NCBI GenBank assembly: GCA_965263285.1
Contig: CBDHHD010000004.1
Coordinates: forward strand, 682,001 to 746,000
Reading direction: 5' to 3'
Length of the DNA: 64,000 nt
Source: JASGCP01 sp965263285
Lineage (GTDB): Bacteria; Bacteroidota; Bacteroidia; Chitinophagales; Chitinophagaceae
The notes under the pieces are model-generated. The model saw nothing but the letters and a program-made list of their open reading frames with translations, did not search any database and had not been told where the DNA came from. This document shows, piece after piece, positions 56,901 through 64,000 of this stretch; within the stretch, counting starts at the first letter, position 1, and the number at the start of each line of letters is the position of its first letter. The translations under genes were made by a program, and so were the position numbers.

Positions 56901-57216
56901 TTACTACCGCGTTAAAGCAATTTCAATAAATGGCACTCCCTTGTATAGTAATATTATAGAGTTAAATAAAGAAAATGGCTTTGTAAATTTTGTAAGCAAT
57001 ATATCACCTGGCCAATTAAATATAAAAATGTATTATGAAGATCCTAGCGCATATATGACAGCATATATCTATGATATTCGAGGAGCACTCATATCACAAC
57101 AAAAAATGCCAGAGCAATCCTCTGTTCTTAATATATCTAACCTTTCAACGGGTATATATATACTTATAATAAAAGGACAACAAGGTGAAATATATAAGAA
57201 GGAATTTACCAGATAA
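53998..57216 (+). CDS. BNR-repeat beta-propeller lipoprotein with T9SS sorting domain
   Basis: 1072 residues. N-terminal lipoprotein-like signal (LNFSCKQ). Repeated BNR/sortilin motifs such as STDGGVTWNQI, STDGGNSWTNV, STDAGNTWSQL and CDGGKTWVAK spread over residues about 150-880 suggest one or two propellers, as in glycosidase or VPS10-type proteins. A fibronectin-like part precedes the C-terminal T9SS type A sorting domain (ISPGQLNIKMYYEDPS ... STGIYILIIKGQQG), about 80 residues. It is likely exported through T9SS. Having both a lipobox and a sorting domain is unusual. No catalytic residues are apparent. Confidence 0.8.
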   Translation: MKLYFFYCFAFIFIFLNFSCKQKNGLRSLNHLKIVAISPHVSNNRNGILREEEIEEDEEGSIHNETDDIMKAMQWWNNRMIDPFTQTVPVDRLTLGEKIEIERMSILQNQLSNGRMGASNDDILNLQWTERGPNEIGGRTRAIFIDKRDPKSNVVFAAGVTGGIWKTNNFQSTNTTWQLVADQLYNIGVTALAQDPSNPNIIYAGTGEAWFNIDAAQGNGIYKSTDGGVTWNQIPSTAIVRNTNLTFRYTQDILVDENGIVYAATMATGPDGLACGQGGIMRSTDGGNSWTNVLISNQNPNVPSPCTNTYNYDGIQLVEAVNGDIYAITGGIIGGIINSPTYINDKSRMYVSRRATNGNNTGSLGTWTEITPNQNVASYGREKMAIAKDSRTIYVLAAGFGNTSLATKMAAIFKSTDAGNTWSQLPLPNWCDQDPKNLSNDFTRNQAWYDQAIDIDPNNPNNCVIGGIDLFRTVNGGNSWSQITSWSGNCSSSLSTIHADHHTVKFFPNSSTSILNTNDGGIAYSCDGGKTWVAKNNNYNVTQFYGLAMRPEAGSNYFICGAQDNNTTQYTQAGINPGIPIIGGDGCLSYISPTKPDKIQIGTTPSNSFYFSIDGGQNFNYPIAFSLGGQSTGSFVTPYDYDALTDTMFTYGVTAGLSPTVNGVLMFRFNNPLDIVGISNGSIQLSADEIWLSSIPSNSINNNTAITDIQISPNVLPTRILYCGTNNGLLIRVDRVTTPNPNSNNIQILPNKIIFQDPQSRKVSISSVAIDTTGGNDDHLMVSISNYGVSKLYETKNATASSPTWVDVTGNLPDMPVWYAIFNPNDPTQAIIGTELGVWTTTQLNGNNTIWTPTSTPFPRTRVVKLTYRPSDGTLAASTHGRGFWTTQIGTSAPPTFILFNGENEKSNNQINWALSQELTTSSYTLERALDIPQNFAPITQIPVAERSPYSRNYTYSDPTTNISHSHFYYRVKAISINGTPLYSNIIELNKENGFVNFVSNISPGQLNIKMYYEDPSAYMTAYIYDIRGALISQQKMPEQSSVLNISNLSTGIYILIIKGQQGEIYKKEFTR

Positions 57217-57229
57217 CATCCTATTTCTT

Positions 57230-57497
57230 GATATAACGATTTTTTTAGTGAGCAACGACAAAGATAATATATTTTTAAAAAAAACGAATTTATTTTTAGC
57301 TACGACTTTTTTTGAGGTGCTGGAAGCATGAATTATTAAATAAATATAAACATGAAAATAATAGGAAAGATCTGATGAGGACTGCCCTCAGATAAAGAGC
57401 GTTACAAAACGAGGTGAGCGAAGCGACCAGTTAGAATGTGGAGGTGGAAGTTTTTATACATGAATCGTTATGATGAGCATAAAGTATGTACATAAAA
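57230..57497 (+). repeat. C1 arm and L half of a palindromic core, interrupted by IS256
   Basis: C1 arm 57230-57298 (leftward TATCTTTG in GACAAAGATA), then the core L half to the hinge hairpin, broken at the target duplication ACATAAAA (57490-57497). It continues at 58905. Confidence 0.82.
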
Positions 57498-58904
57498 GAG
57501 ACCATAAAAAAGATTGTGTAAGTTGGTTTTTAATTGTCTAAGAACTTTGTCAATCTTTCGGCAAAGATAATAATAAATTGGTGTAAAATATAACCCCAAT
57601 TTTGAATTGGTTTTTGCCAGCTTTTTTCTATATTTTGAATAGCTAAAAAAATAGCCTTTGTAGCTGATTGTTTATCTACAAATTGTATTTTTGTTTTTGT
57701 ATATTTTCGGATACCTCTGTTCATATTTTCTATCGTATTTGTTGTATAAATAACTTTTCTAATTTCTAAAGGCAAATTGAAATATCTTGTTAAATGCTCC
57801 CAATTTTCTTTCCATGATTTAATAGCGTATTCATATTTTAGGTTCCATTTTTTTTCAAAATTATCCAATGCTTGTGTCGCCATGTCTTTACTCACAGCGC
57901 CATATATATTTTTAAGCTCCTTACAAAATTCTTTTCTGTCTTTATAGGATACATGTTTGCAAGAATTTCTAATTTGATGTACAATACAAAGTTGAGTTAA
58001 AACCTTAGGGAATACTGTTTGTATAGCTTCTGTAAGGCCAGTTAAGTTATCAGAGCAACTTATGCATACATCTTGTACACCTCTTGCTTTTAGGTCTGTA
58101 AGCACCTTTAGCCAAAAGCTGGCTGATTCGGTTTCGCTTATCCAAATGCCTAATACTTCTTTTGTTCCGTCTGTTTTTAAGCCAATAATAATATAGGCGC
58201 ACTGATGACTATATTGTCCATCTTGACGAATTCTTAATCTAATGCCATCCATCCAAAAAACCATATAAATAGGGTCTAGCGGTCTATTTTGCCATTCTTT
58301 TATACTTTCTAATACTCTATTTGTAATATTTGATATGGTTGTTCCACTCAATTCTACCCCATAAGAATCTTTTATTAACTCGCTAATATCACTTGTTGTA
58401 AGTCCCTTGCCATACATGGATACCACAAGATCTTCAATACGGTTAGACATGCGTTGTCCTTTTGGAATAATTTGAGGTTCAAAAGATGCATTTCTATCTC
58501 TGGGAATAGATAAAAGTATATTGCCTAAATTTTCTGTTTTAACCGTTTTGTCATAATAACCATTACGACTATTTTTTTGTTCTATTTGTCGTTTTTTATT
58601 TTTATTATATCCTAGATGGTAATCTAGTTCGCCCTGTAAAAGAGCTTCAACTCCTTGTTTAAATAAGTTAGCAAATAACTTATCAAAATCTGATAATGTT
58701 TTGCAATCTTTAAAGAAATCATTTGAAATTTTCGATGATTCTGTGCTGTTGTTTTCTGTTAGCATAATATGTAAATTTTTAAGTAAATAAAATAGGGAAA
58801 AAAAATAATGAAATACTATTTTTGGGTTCACTTTGGTAGGGCTCCGCCCTCCCTTCGTTCCCCAAAAATAGTATTTCTATTTACACAATCTTTTTTATAC
58901 TCCC
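57498..58904 (-). mobile_element. IS256-family insertion sequence (1407 bp), complete
   Basis: Ends GAGACCATAAAAAAGATTGT (57498) and, on the other strand, GGGAGTATAAAAAAGATTGT (58904), sharing an 18-bp inverted core ATAAAAAAGATTGTGTAA. They are flanked by a perfect 8-bp target duplication ACATAAAA (57490-57497 and 58905-58912), placed in the hinge loop of a palindromic repeat. One mutator-type transposase gene is inside. Confidence 0.92.
57530..58765 (-). CDS. IS256-family transposase
   Basis: 411 residues from ATG at 58765 (a longer frame starts at 58831, but the later ATG gives MLTENNSTESS and normal length). DDE blocks: VFWMDGIRLRIR, CISCSDNLTGL and the final TIENMNRGIRKYTK with the Glu. 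The N-terminus has QGVEALLQGELDYHLGY, typical of the family. The frame is intact and may be active. Confidence 0.93.
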   Translation of the reverse strand: MLTENNSTESSKISNDFFKDCKTLSDFDKLFANLFKQGVEALLQGELDYHLGYNKNKKRQIEQKNSRNGYYDKTVKTENLGNILLSIPRDRNASFEPQIIPKGQRMSNRIEDLVVSMYGKGLTTSDISELIKDSYGVELSGTTISNITNRVLESIKEWQNRPLDPIYMVFWMDGIRLRIRQDGQYSHQCAYIIIGLKTDGTKEVLGIWISETESASFWLKVLTDLKARGVQDVCISCSDNLTGLTEAIQTVFPKVLTQLCIVHQIRNSCKHVSYKDRKEFCKELKNIYGAVSKDMATQALDNFEKKWNLKYEYAIKSWKENWEHLTRYFNLPLEIRKVIYTTNTIENMNRGIRKYTKTKIQFVDKQSATKAIFLAIQNIEKSWQKPIQNWGYILHQFIIIFAERLTKFLDN

Positions 58905-59200
58905 ACATAAAATATCACTATGGATAAGCTCATCATAACGATTCATACCTAACCGCCTCCCATTCATTCTCGCTAGCGTAGCGAACCGTAGTTTTGTAGC
59001 TCTTTATCTGCAGACTTGATTTTTTCTTTGTTTCTTTCTTTTGTATCAAGACAAAAGAAAGAAAAAGATATAAAAAATAAATGATGAACCTATACCTGAG
59101 TCATTACAAAAAACACAAATACCCTCCCACCAGCACTTCAAAAAAAAGATGTAGCCTTTTAGTAACCTAATTTTTTTCTCACACTAAATTTAGTTATGCC
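58905..59200 (+). repeat. R half of the IS256-interrupted core plus A2 arm
   Basis: After the target duplication the core continues (ATCACTATGGATAAGCTCAT ... GATGTAGCC, to 59156), followed by an A2 arm ending TTTAGTTATGCC at 59200. With the C1 arm on the L side, the element is a C1/A2 hybrid, the same combination as at 20814-21360. Confidence 0.85.
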
Positions 59201-59213
59201 ATAAAAACCTATC

Positions 59214-60110
59214 TTATTGTATATCTACTTTTCTAATAGACAAATTCATTCTAGCGGGTATTAACCCTCCATTTTGCAAAATCAACTGCCCCCGCTCACC
59301 TGTTAAAAAACCTGCCAAATGACTATACTTCCCAATAAAGTTTTCTTTTGTTATACAGTACATGCGATATACAAAAGGATATTGACCATACCAAATCGTT
59401 GATGGAGATGGTCTAACAAAAGTAGTGTTTTGTTTGCCATTTTTTAAAGGAACATAAAGCGTGCGAATATATTTCATAAGATCTTCATGCATACTGTCAG
59501 AAAAATTAAATAGCCAATTCATATCAATGCAACCAATGATATGGGAATTAGAAGCAACCATTTGTAATAACTGTAATGATCCTGCTATTCCTACTACATT
59601 TTTTCCAAAAGAAGTTTGTCGTAAAACACTATCCTGCATCCAAACATAAATACCTGTTTTATCTAACCCATCTAATACAACAGTTTGATTATCCTTCCCC
59701 GACAACATATTATACCATTGATGCAAGGAAACAAAAGAATCAGGATATGCTTGGTTTACAATTAAGGCAATAGCACTATATCCCACCACTTGCACGGGGG
59801 GGACAAATGACCAATTTTGCTGATCATATTCTTTTTGTTGAGCTGATAAAGGCAACGAGGTTACAATCAAACCTATCGTACTATCTTGTTCAAATTGCTC
59901 TATACATTTTAAAGATGACAGATATTGCACTTGAATAGGACGAGGAAAAGAAGATTCATATACCCCTATTTCTTGTTCCATAATAGGTTTAAACGACTGA
60001 TCTACCAATATATGTAAGGTATCTTGCTTAGGATCAACAACATGAGAGAATTTTGTTTTACAAGCTATACAAATACAAGCAATGATAATCCATTTATAAT
60101 ATGTATTCAT
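59214..60110 (-). CDS. PstS-like periplasmic binding lipoprotein
   Basis: 298 residues. Lipoprotein signal with Cys (ACICIACKTKF). The mature part has the class II binding-protein pattern (DTLHILVDQSFKPIMEQEI, ... VVGYSAIALIVNQAYPDSFVSL, ... IGCIDMNW, ... QYPFVYRMYCITKE), as in phosphate-binding PstS-type proteins. No pst permease is nearby. It ends the unit headed by the large gene, 3 bp downstream of that gene's stop. Ligand unknown. Confidence 0.78.
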   Translation of the reverse strand: MNTYYKWIIIACICIACKTKFSHVVDPKQDTLHILVDQSFKPIMEQEIGVYESSFPRPIQVQYLSSLKCIEQFEQDSTIGLIVTSLPLSAQQKEYDQQNWSFVPPVQVVGYSAIALIVNQAYPDSFVSLHQWYNMLSGKDNQTVVLDGLDKTGIYVWMQDSVLRQTSFGKNVVGIAGSLQLLQMVASNSHIIGCIDMNWLFNFSDSMHEDLMKYIRTLYVPLKNGKQNTTFVRPSPSTIWYGQYPFVYRMYCITKENFIGKYSHLAGFLTGERGQLILQNGGLIPARMNLSIRKVDIQ

Positions 60111-60113
60111 TTT

Positions 60114-63100
60114 CTATTTCAATAAAGTAATATCTCCTGTTTTTGTATATTTATTACCATTTGAAAAAACAACTTCAAGTGTATAAGCATACACATCTAA
60201 GGGTTGCAAAACTCCATTTACTCTCCCGTCCCATCCATCATTCTTATTAGTAGATAAATGCACTAATTGCCCTTGTCGGTTATAAATACGCCAAATCATG
60301 CTTTCTATACCTGCTCCTCTTACATACACCTTATTATTAATGCTCGCTAATGGAGCAAAGGCACTCGCCACATCTACGAGAGGTTTCACACTAATCTTTA
60401 TAGGGGTACAATAAGTAGCATCGCAATAATTATTAAATGCTTTTAAACATACATTGTATATACCTGACTCAAGATATTCATGTGGAAGCGGGTCTCTACT
60501 CAAGGTTATCGTAGAATCATTCTGTCCCCAATACCAAATAAATTTATTCGCGTCCATACTACTTTGATTAATAAATGAAGGTGTAATATTAATAGGCAAT
60601 GGATCAGGTGCAAAGCTAAAATTAGAAGTAGGAGGAGACCCTATCGTAATATTCAACTTCATTGTGTCACTAAAATTACAAGTAGGATCTGCTGCTACTA
60701 ATTGCACTATAAACATTCCATCTTGCGTATATGTATGCGTAGGTTCAAAGCCAGTAGAAGTAGTGCCATCTCCAAAATCCCATTGATACTGAGTAGCACC
60801 TATAGACTGGTTTAAAAATATAACAGGTTGATTAATACAAGTGCCACTCCCTAAAGCAAAAATAGCTTGAGCACGATTGGCAATACTTAACTGCTGTATA
60901 ATGGAATCAGGACTATTACAATAACTTGTATCATACAAAAGCAACTTAACATAATACGTACCTGATGAAGGATATGAGTGAGACACGATTTCATTTGATG
61001 ACATAATAGTAGAAGCATCTCCAAAATTCCATATAAAAGAATTAGAAGAGAAAGGCTTACCTGATGGTGCTGTTGAACTATTCACAAACTGATAATTAAA
61101 TCCACTACAAGGTGGTAATCGTTGTATACTAAATCCAATGGGGGCTTTATCATTTCTTGCTCTAATATTAACATAAGAGGTATCTGAATAATTACAAGCA
61201 GAAGGATTAATAGACACTAAGCGAACACGGTAAATACCTAGTTGATCAAATACATGGGTAGTGTAAGGTGCGGTTGTTATATCATCAGGAGTACCATCAT
61301 TATATTGCCAATGATATTCTGTACCTGTTCCTATCGCGTCTTTAAATAATACAGTAAGAGGTACACACCCACTTGTGTCTCCTTGAACACCATTAATATA
61401 AGGTGTTATGAGAGAACGAATACCACTAAAGTCCATATCTATTTTCACTCCTACCATATTACACCCATAGCCTCCAGTACCATTTTGTGTGCTCCAAGCA
61501 CCTGGTGTAGTAGGAAACACCGTTCCTCCCCCACAATTACCACAGATTGCTTGATAAACAATGCCCTGCGGATCAAACCTACTTGTCCCTCCATCCACAT
61601 GATTGGCATAGTTGCCACCTAACTGACCATAAAAACTACCAAACAACTGACTTTTTGCATTTACCTCTAAAACAAACATATAAAAACTATTCCCATCCGT
61701 TACTTTTTGAATGGCGTTAGGTGTAATAGATAAGCCAAGCGTATTACTATTAGGATAATTCTCAGCTGCTTTACCACCCCAACCTGCCACATATACATTG
61801 CTACATCTATCTACCGAGAATGCTGTAATAGAAATATTAGGATAAATAGCATTCGTGCCAAATACAGTTGAATATTCATACATGCTTAAGTCGGGTGCCA
61901 ACTTTGCAATAAATTGCTTTCCTCCAGGCTGAGAAAAGGGAGCATTGATAACGGGAAAGGTTTGTGTAGTTGTACCACAAATATAAGGAAACCCAAATTT
62001 ATCAAATTTTAAACCATAAAGGATACTTGCTCCACCATTTGCTGTGCCAATGTAAGCAACTTTTTTAAGAACAGACCCATCATTACTAAAAATAGCTACA
62101 AACCCATCGCATACTCCCCCATGAAAGGTATTACCAACCGTATTGTTTTTATCTCCTGGAAGATCACTACTTGCCGTTGCACCGCCCACATAAATATCAT
62201 TATCTGTTGGATTCAATGCAATAACAAAACAAGCATCATCTCCAGAACCTCCAAAATAAGTACTACATAAAATATTAAGATTCGGATCGCATTTTATTAA
62301 TACTCCGTCTTGATTTCGTTGACCTCCTCCTCTACTACTACCATTGTTTTTTTGTGGAGCATTAGCGGTAACAGGAAAATCAGTAGATTGGGTACAACTT
62401 GCTAAATATATGTTATTACTGGCATCTATAATAACTTCACTACGAGCATCATCTCCATAGTTTCTTCTAATAGACCTGTAATCTATTCCATTAATAACTG
62501 TATACGCCACTGATTTATCTGCAATATTCACTCCATCATCTCCACTCCCTCCAAATTTTCTACTTGCTACCAATCCTGTGCCTGTTACATTTAACACAGT
62601 AATAACAATATGATATGCAGAAGGGGCACAACTACCATAATTAGGCATAGTAGTAGGATAATCATTCGAGCTACTCCTACCCGCTATCACTAACTGATTT
62701 AAATTATTTACTATAAAGCTATGAGGTTGATCAGATCCTGTCCCTCCTATATAAGTAGCATAAATTCTATTTTGTCCATTAGGACTCAATTTCATAATAG
62801 CCATATCATAAACACCTCCTTGAAAAGCCATTTGAAAAGCACCAGTACTAGCGGGAAACCCCGTACCCCAAACTATACCTCCTAAATAAAAATTACCTTG
62901 CGCATCATATGTTGAAGTATAACCCCAATTGGTTTCTCTACTACCTGAAAAAGTAGAGAAAATAAGCGTAGGGTCAATAATTAAAACATTAGACGGATCA
63001 TATTGTTTAATATCAAAACGAACAGTTTGATTTGATATAACAAAACGGCATGGAATAGTTGTTCTTCCACTTGTAGTAGGTTGATAAGTATAGGGACTTT

Positions 63101-63752
63101 TTTCAACAACCGTATTCACAGAAGTATGAATAGACATATCACCATTTGTACTTAATGTTAATCCATCTGTACCAATAAACTGCATAGCTATATCTTGAAT
63201 ATGTGCTCCCGGATACACAATCAATTCGTATTTTAAATTACCTTGGTCGGTATAATAACGCACATCTACATGCGGATATATATCTTTATAAATAACCGAT
63301 TGGTATACTTTTGCATTAGATACCCATTTATGCGAATCATTGCCAATAAAATAATTATTAAAAGACGACTCTGGATTATTAGGCAATATAGTAGGATGAG
63401 GATTACTCCCTACAAATTGCATTTTATAAGCATGAGAATGAACTACCTCTTTTACTCGAGGATCAGGAATATCTCTTCCAATTGTTTGTGTAGAATTGCT
63501 TACCTTATTAGCATTATTAGTCTTTAACTCTCCATGTATATAAGAAGTGTATGCTTCTTGATCTTGTAGATTATTTAATACCATCATATACCCATCTGAC
63601 TCTAAAAAAAATGCACCCATCGTTAAGTCTCCTTTGTATAAAACTTGTGGATCCCACTGGCCTTTATTTTCTACTAATTGTAAATACCCTTGACCATATC
63701 CTCGTATTGCACTTAAACATATAACCAAATATATAATAAACAAACGCAACAT
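60114..63752 (-). CDS. Giant cell-surface protein: DUF7948, SBBP-like repeats, PKD domains, CHU_C (T9SS type B) domain
   Basis: 1212 residues from ATG at 63752, where the signal peptide MLRLFIIYLVICLSAIRGYG begins (an upstream ATG at 63803 adds a second hydrophobic run). Order: DUF7948-type N-terminus (LQLVENKGQWDPQVLYKGDL), a region with SBBP-like beta-propeller repeats (YIGGTGSDQPHSFIV, FGGSGDDACFVIALN), at least three PKD domains (YQWDFGDGTTSTGFEPTHTY and similar), and a C-terminal CHU_C domain (IWRIYNRQGQLVHLSTNKND, GWDGRVNG). Type B T9SS cargo that depends on a PorP/SprF partner, such as that at 31444. Likely adhesin or gliding factor. Confidence 0.88.
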   Translation of the reverse strand: MLRLFIIYLVICLSAIRGYGQGYLQLVENKGQWDPQVLYKGDLTMGAFFLESDGYMMVLNNLQDQEAYTSYIHGELKTNNANKVSNSTQTIGRDIPDPRVKEVVHSHAYKMQFVGSNPHPTILPNNPESSFNNYFIGNDSHKWVSNAKVYQSVIYKDIYPHVDVRYYTDQGNLKYELIVYPGAHIQDIAMQFIGTDGLTLSTNGDMSIHTSVNTVVEKSPYTYQPTTSGRTTIPCRFVISNQTVRFDIKQYDPSNVLIIDPTLIFSTFSGSRETNWGYTSTYDAQGNFYLGGIVWGTGFPASTGAFQMAFQGGVYDMAIMKLSPNGQNRIYATYIGGTGSDQPHSFIVNNLNQLVIAGRSSSNDYPTTMPNYGSCAPSAYHIVITVLNVTGTGLVASRKFGGSGDDGVNIADKSVAYTVINGIDYRSIRRNYGDDARSEVIIDASNNIYLASCTQSTDFPVTANAPQKNNGSSRGGGQRNQDGVLIKCDPNLNILCSTYFGGSGDDACFVIALNPTDNDIYVGGATASSDLPGDKNNTVGNTFHGGVCDGFVAIFSNDGSVLKKVAYIGTANGGASILYGLKFDKFGFPYICGTTTQTFPVINAPFSQPGGKQFIAKLAPDLSMYEYSTVFGTNAIYPNISITAFSVDRCSNVYVAGWGGKAAENYPNSNTLGLSITPNAIQKVTDGNSFYMFVLEVNAKSQLFGSFYGQLGGNYANHVDGGTSRFDPQGIVYQAICGNCGGGTVFPTTPGAWSTQNGTGGYGCNMVGVKIDMDFSGIRSLITPYINGVQGDTSGCVPLTVLFKDAIGTGTEYHWQYNDGTPDDITTAPYTTHVFDQLGIYRVRLVSINPSACNYSDTSYVNIRARNDKAPIGFSIQRLPPCSGFNYQFVNSSTAPSGKPFSSNSFIWNFGDASTIMSSNEIVSHSYPSSGTYYVKLLLYDTSYCNSPDSIIQQLSIANRAQAIFALGSGTCINQPVIFLNQSIGATQYQWDFGDGTTSTGFEPTHTYTQDGMFIVQLVAADPTCNFSDTMKLNITIGSPPTSNFSFAPDPLPINITPSFINQSSMDANKFIWYWGQNDSTITLSRDPLPHEYLESGIYNVCLKAFNNYCDATYCTPIKISVKPLVDVASAFAPLASINNKVYVRGAGIESMIWRIYNRQGQLVHLSTNKNDGWDGRVNGVLQPLDVYAYTLEVVFSNGNKYTKTGDITLLK

Positions 63753-63848
63753 ATAAAAATAAGGTAAAATTGAAAATAGTAAATATAATATCAAATATAA
63801 CACATAATTTAGATATAATATTCAATTCAATTAAATTAAATTAAATCT

Positions 63849-64000
63849 GCTACCTCTTTTTCTAAGGTGTTGTAAGCATGGATTATTACATACATATAAA
63901 CATGGAAATAATAGGAAATATCTGATGAGGACTGCCCTCAGATAAAGAGCGTTACAAAACGAGGTGAGCGAAGCGACCAGCGAGAATGTGGAGGCGGAGT
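63849..64000 (+). repeat. L part of a palindromic core, cut by the window end
   Basis: Starts GCTACCTCTTTTTCTAAGGT (diverged), continues with GAAATAATAGGAAATATCTG ... GAGAATGTGGAGGCGG. The remainder lies outside. No arm is seen on the left. Confidence 0.85.

Noticed and set aside
8821..64000. CRISPR array or phage attachment sites
   Set aside because: The repeats are long, single, dispersed and palindromic; there are no regular 25-45-bp repeats with unique spacers and no cas genes or integrase in the window.

Overview
The window looks like a piece of an AT-rich Bacteroidota chromosome. The evidence is: promoter boxes of the TAnnTTTG type in front of many genes; a PorP/SprF-type protein and two large proteins with type IX secretion (T9SS) C-terminal sorting domains; a GldA-like ABC ATPase; Bacteroidota-type lipoproteins; and a kdp operon in which KdpD is split and a porin gene is inserted. 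It encodes ordinary biosynthesis (haem, aromatic amino acids, lysine/peptidoglycan, isoleucine, isoprenoids), so it is not an extremely reduced symbiont. There is no rRNA and one tRNA.

Layout. 1-8755 (minus): kdp potassium-uptake operon, read from a tiny membrane peptide and kdpF through kdpA, kdpB, kdpC and a porin to a short KdpD and a separate sensor kinase that runs off the window and has lost its phospho-accepting histidine. 9331-12690 (plus): a lipoprotein, a DUF4292-type lipoprotein and an EnvC-like LytM protein. 13448-18727: ilvA, aroA, rnhB and an MFS transporter. 18815-21360: IS66-family element inside a repeat. 21491-25663: RDD protein, small CAMC protein, GT39 transferase, polyprenyl synthase, decayed IS1634-type transposase. 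25857-29784 (minus): hemA-hemC-hemD and gldA. 30714-43457: dapB, porP-like, surA plus a plant/proteobacterial-type gshA, an outer-membrane barrel, a degenerate ureohydrolase, rnz, msrB, dciA-like, recF, DUF4197. 44151-48251: comM, ruvB, then a two-gene cassette with a UDG-superfamily protein. 49166-53846: tRNA-Leu, trigger factor, enoyl-CoA hydratase-like protein, two paralogous barrels. 53998-63752: BNR-repeat protein with a T9SS domain, IS256-family element inside a repeat, PstS-like lipoprotein, giant PKD/CHU_C adhesin.

The striking content lies between the genes. Nearly every longer intergenic gap holds a copy of one palindromic, non-coding repeat. A core of about 440 bp (ends GGCTACATCTTTTTTTGAGG and its complement) is an imperfect giant hairpin with several nested stems. 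The core is framed by one of two alternative pairs of outer arms, giving units of about 560 bp (A arms, end GGCATAACTAAATTTAGTGT) or 510 bp (C arms, end GGTATAACGATTTTTTTAGT). The arm on the L side of the core always carries an outward TATCTTTG-like promoter box. In six copies that box points at the start of the neighbouring gene, including recF, comM and the UDG cassette. Both complete IS elements sit inside copies of this repeat with perfect 8-bp target duplications. No transposase with matching ends is present in the window, so the family looks like a non-autonomous, promoter-carrying element mobilised in trans. I do not recognise it.
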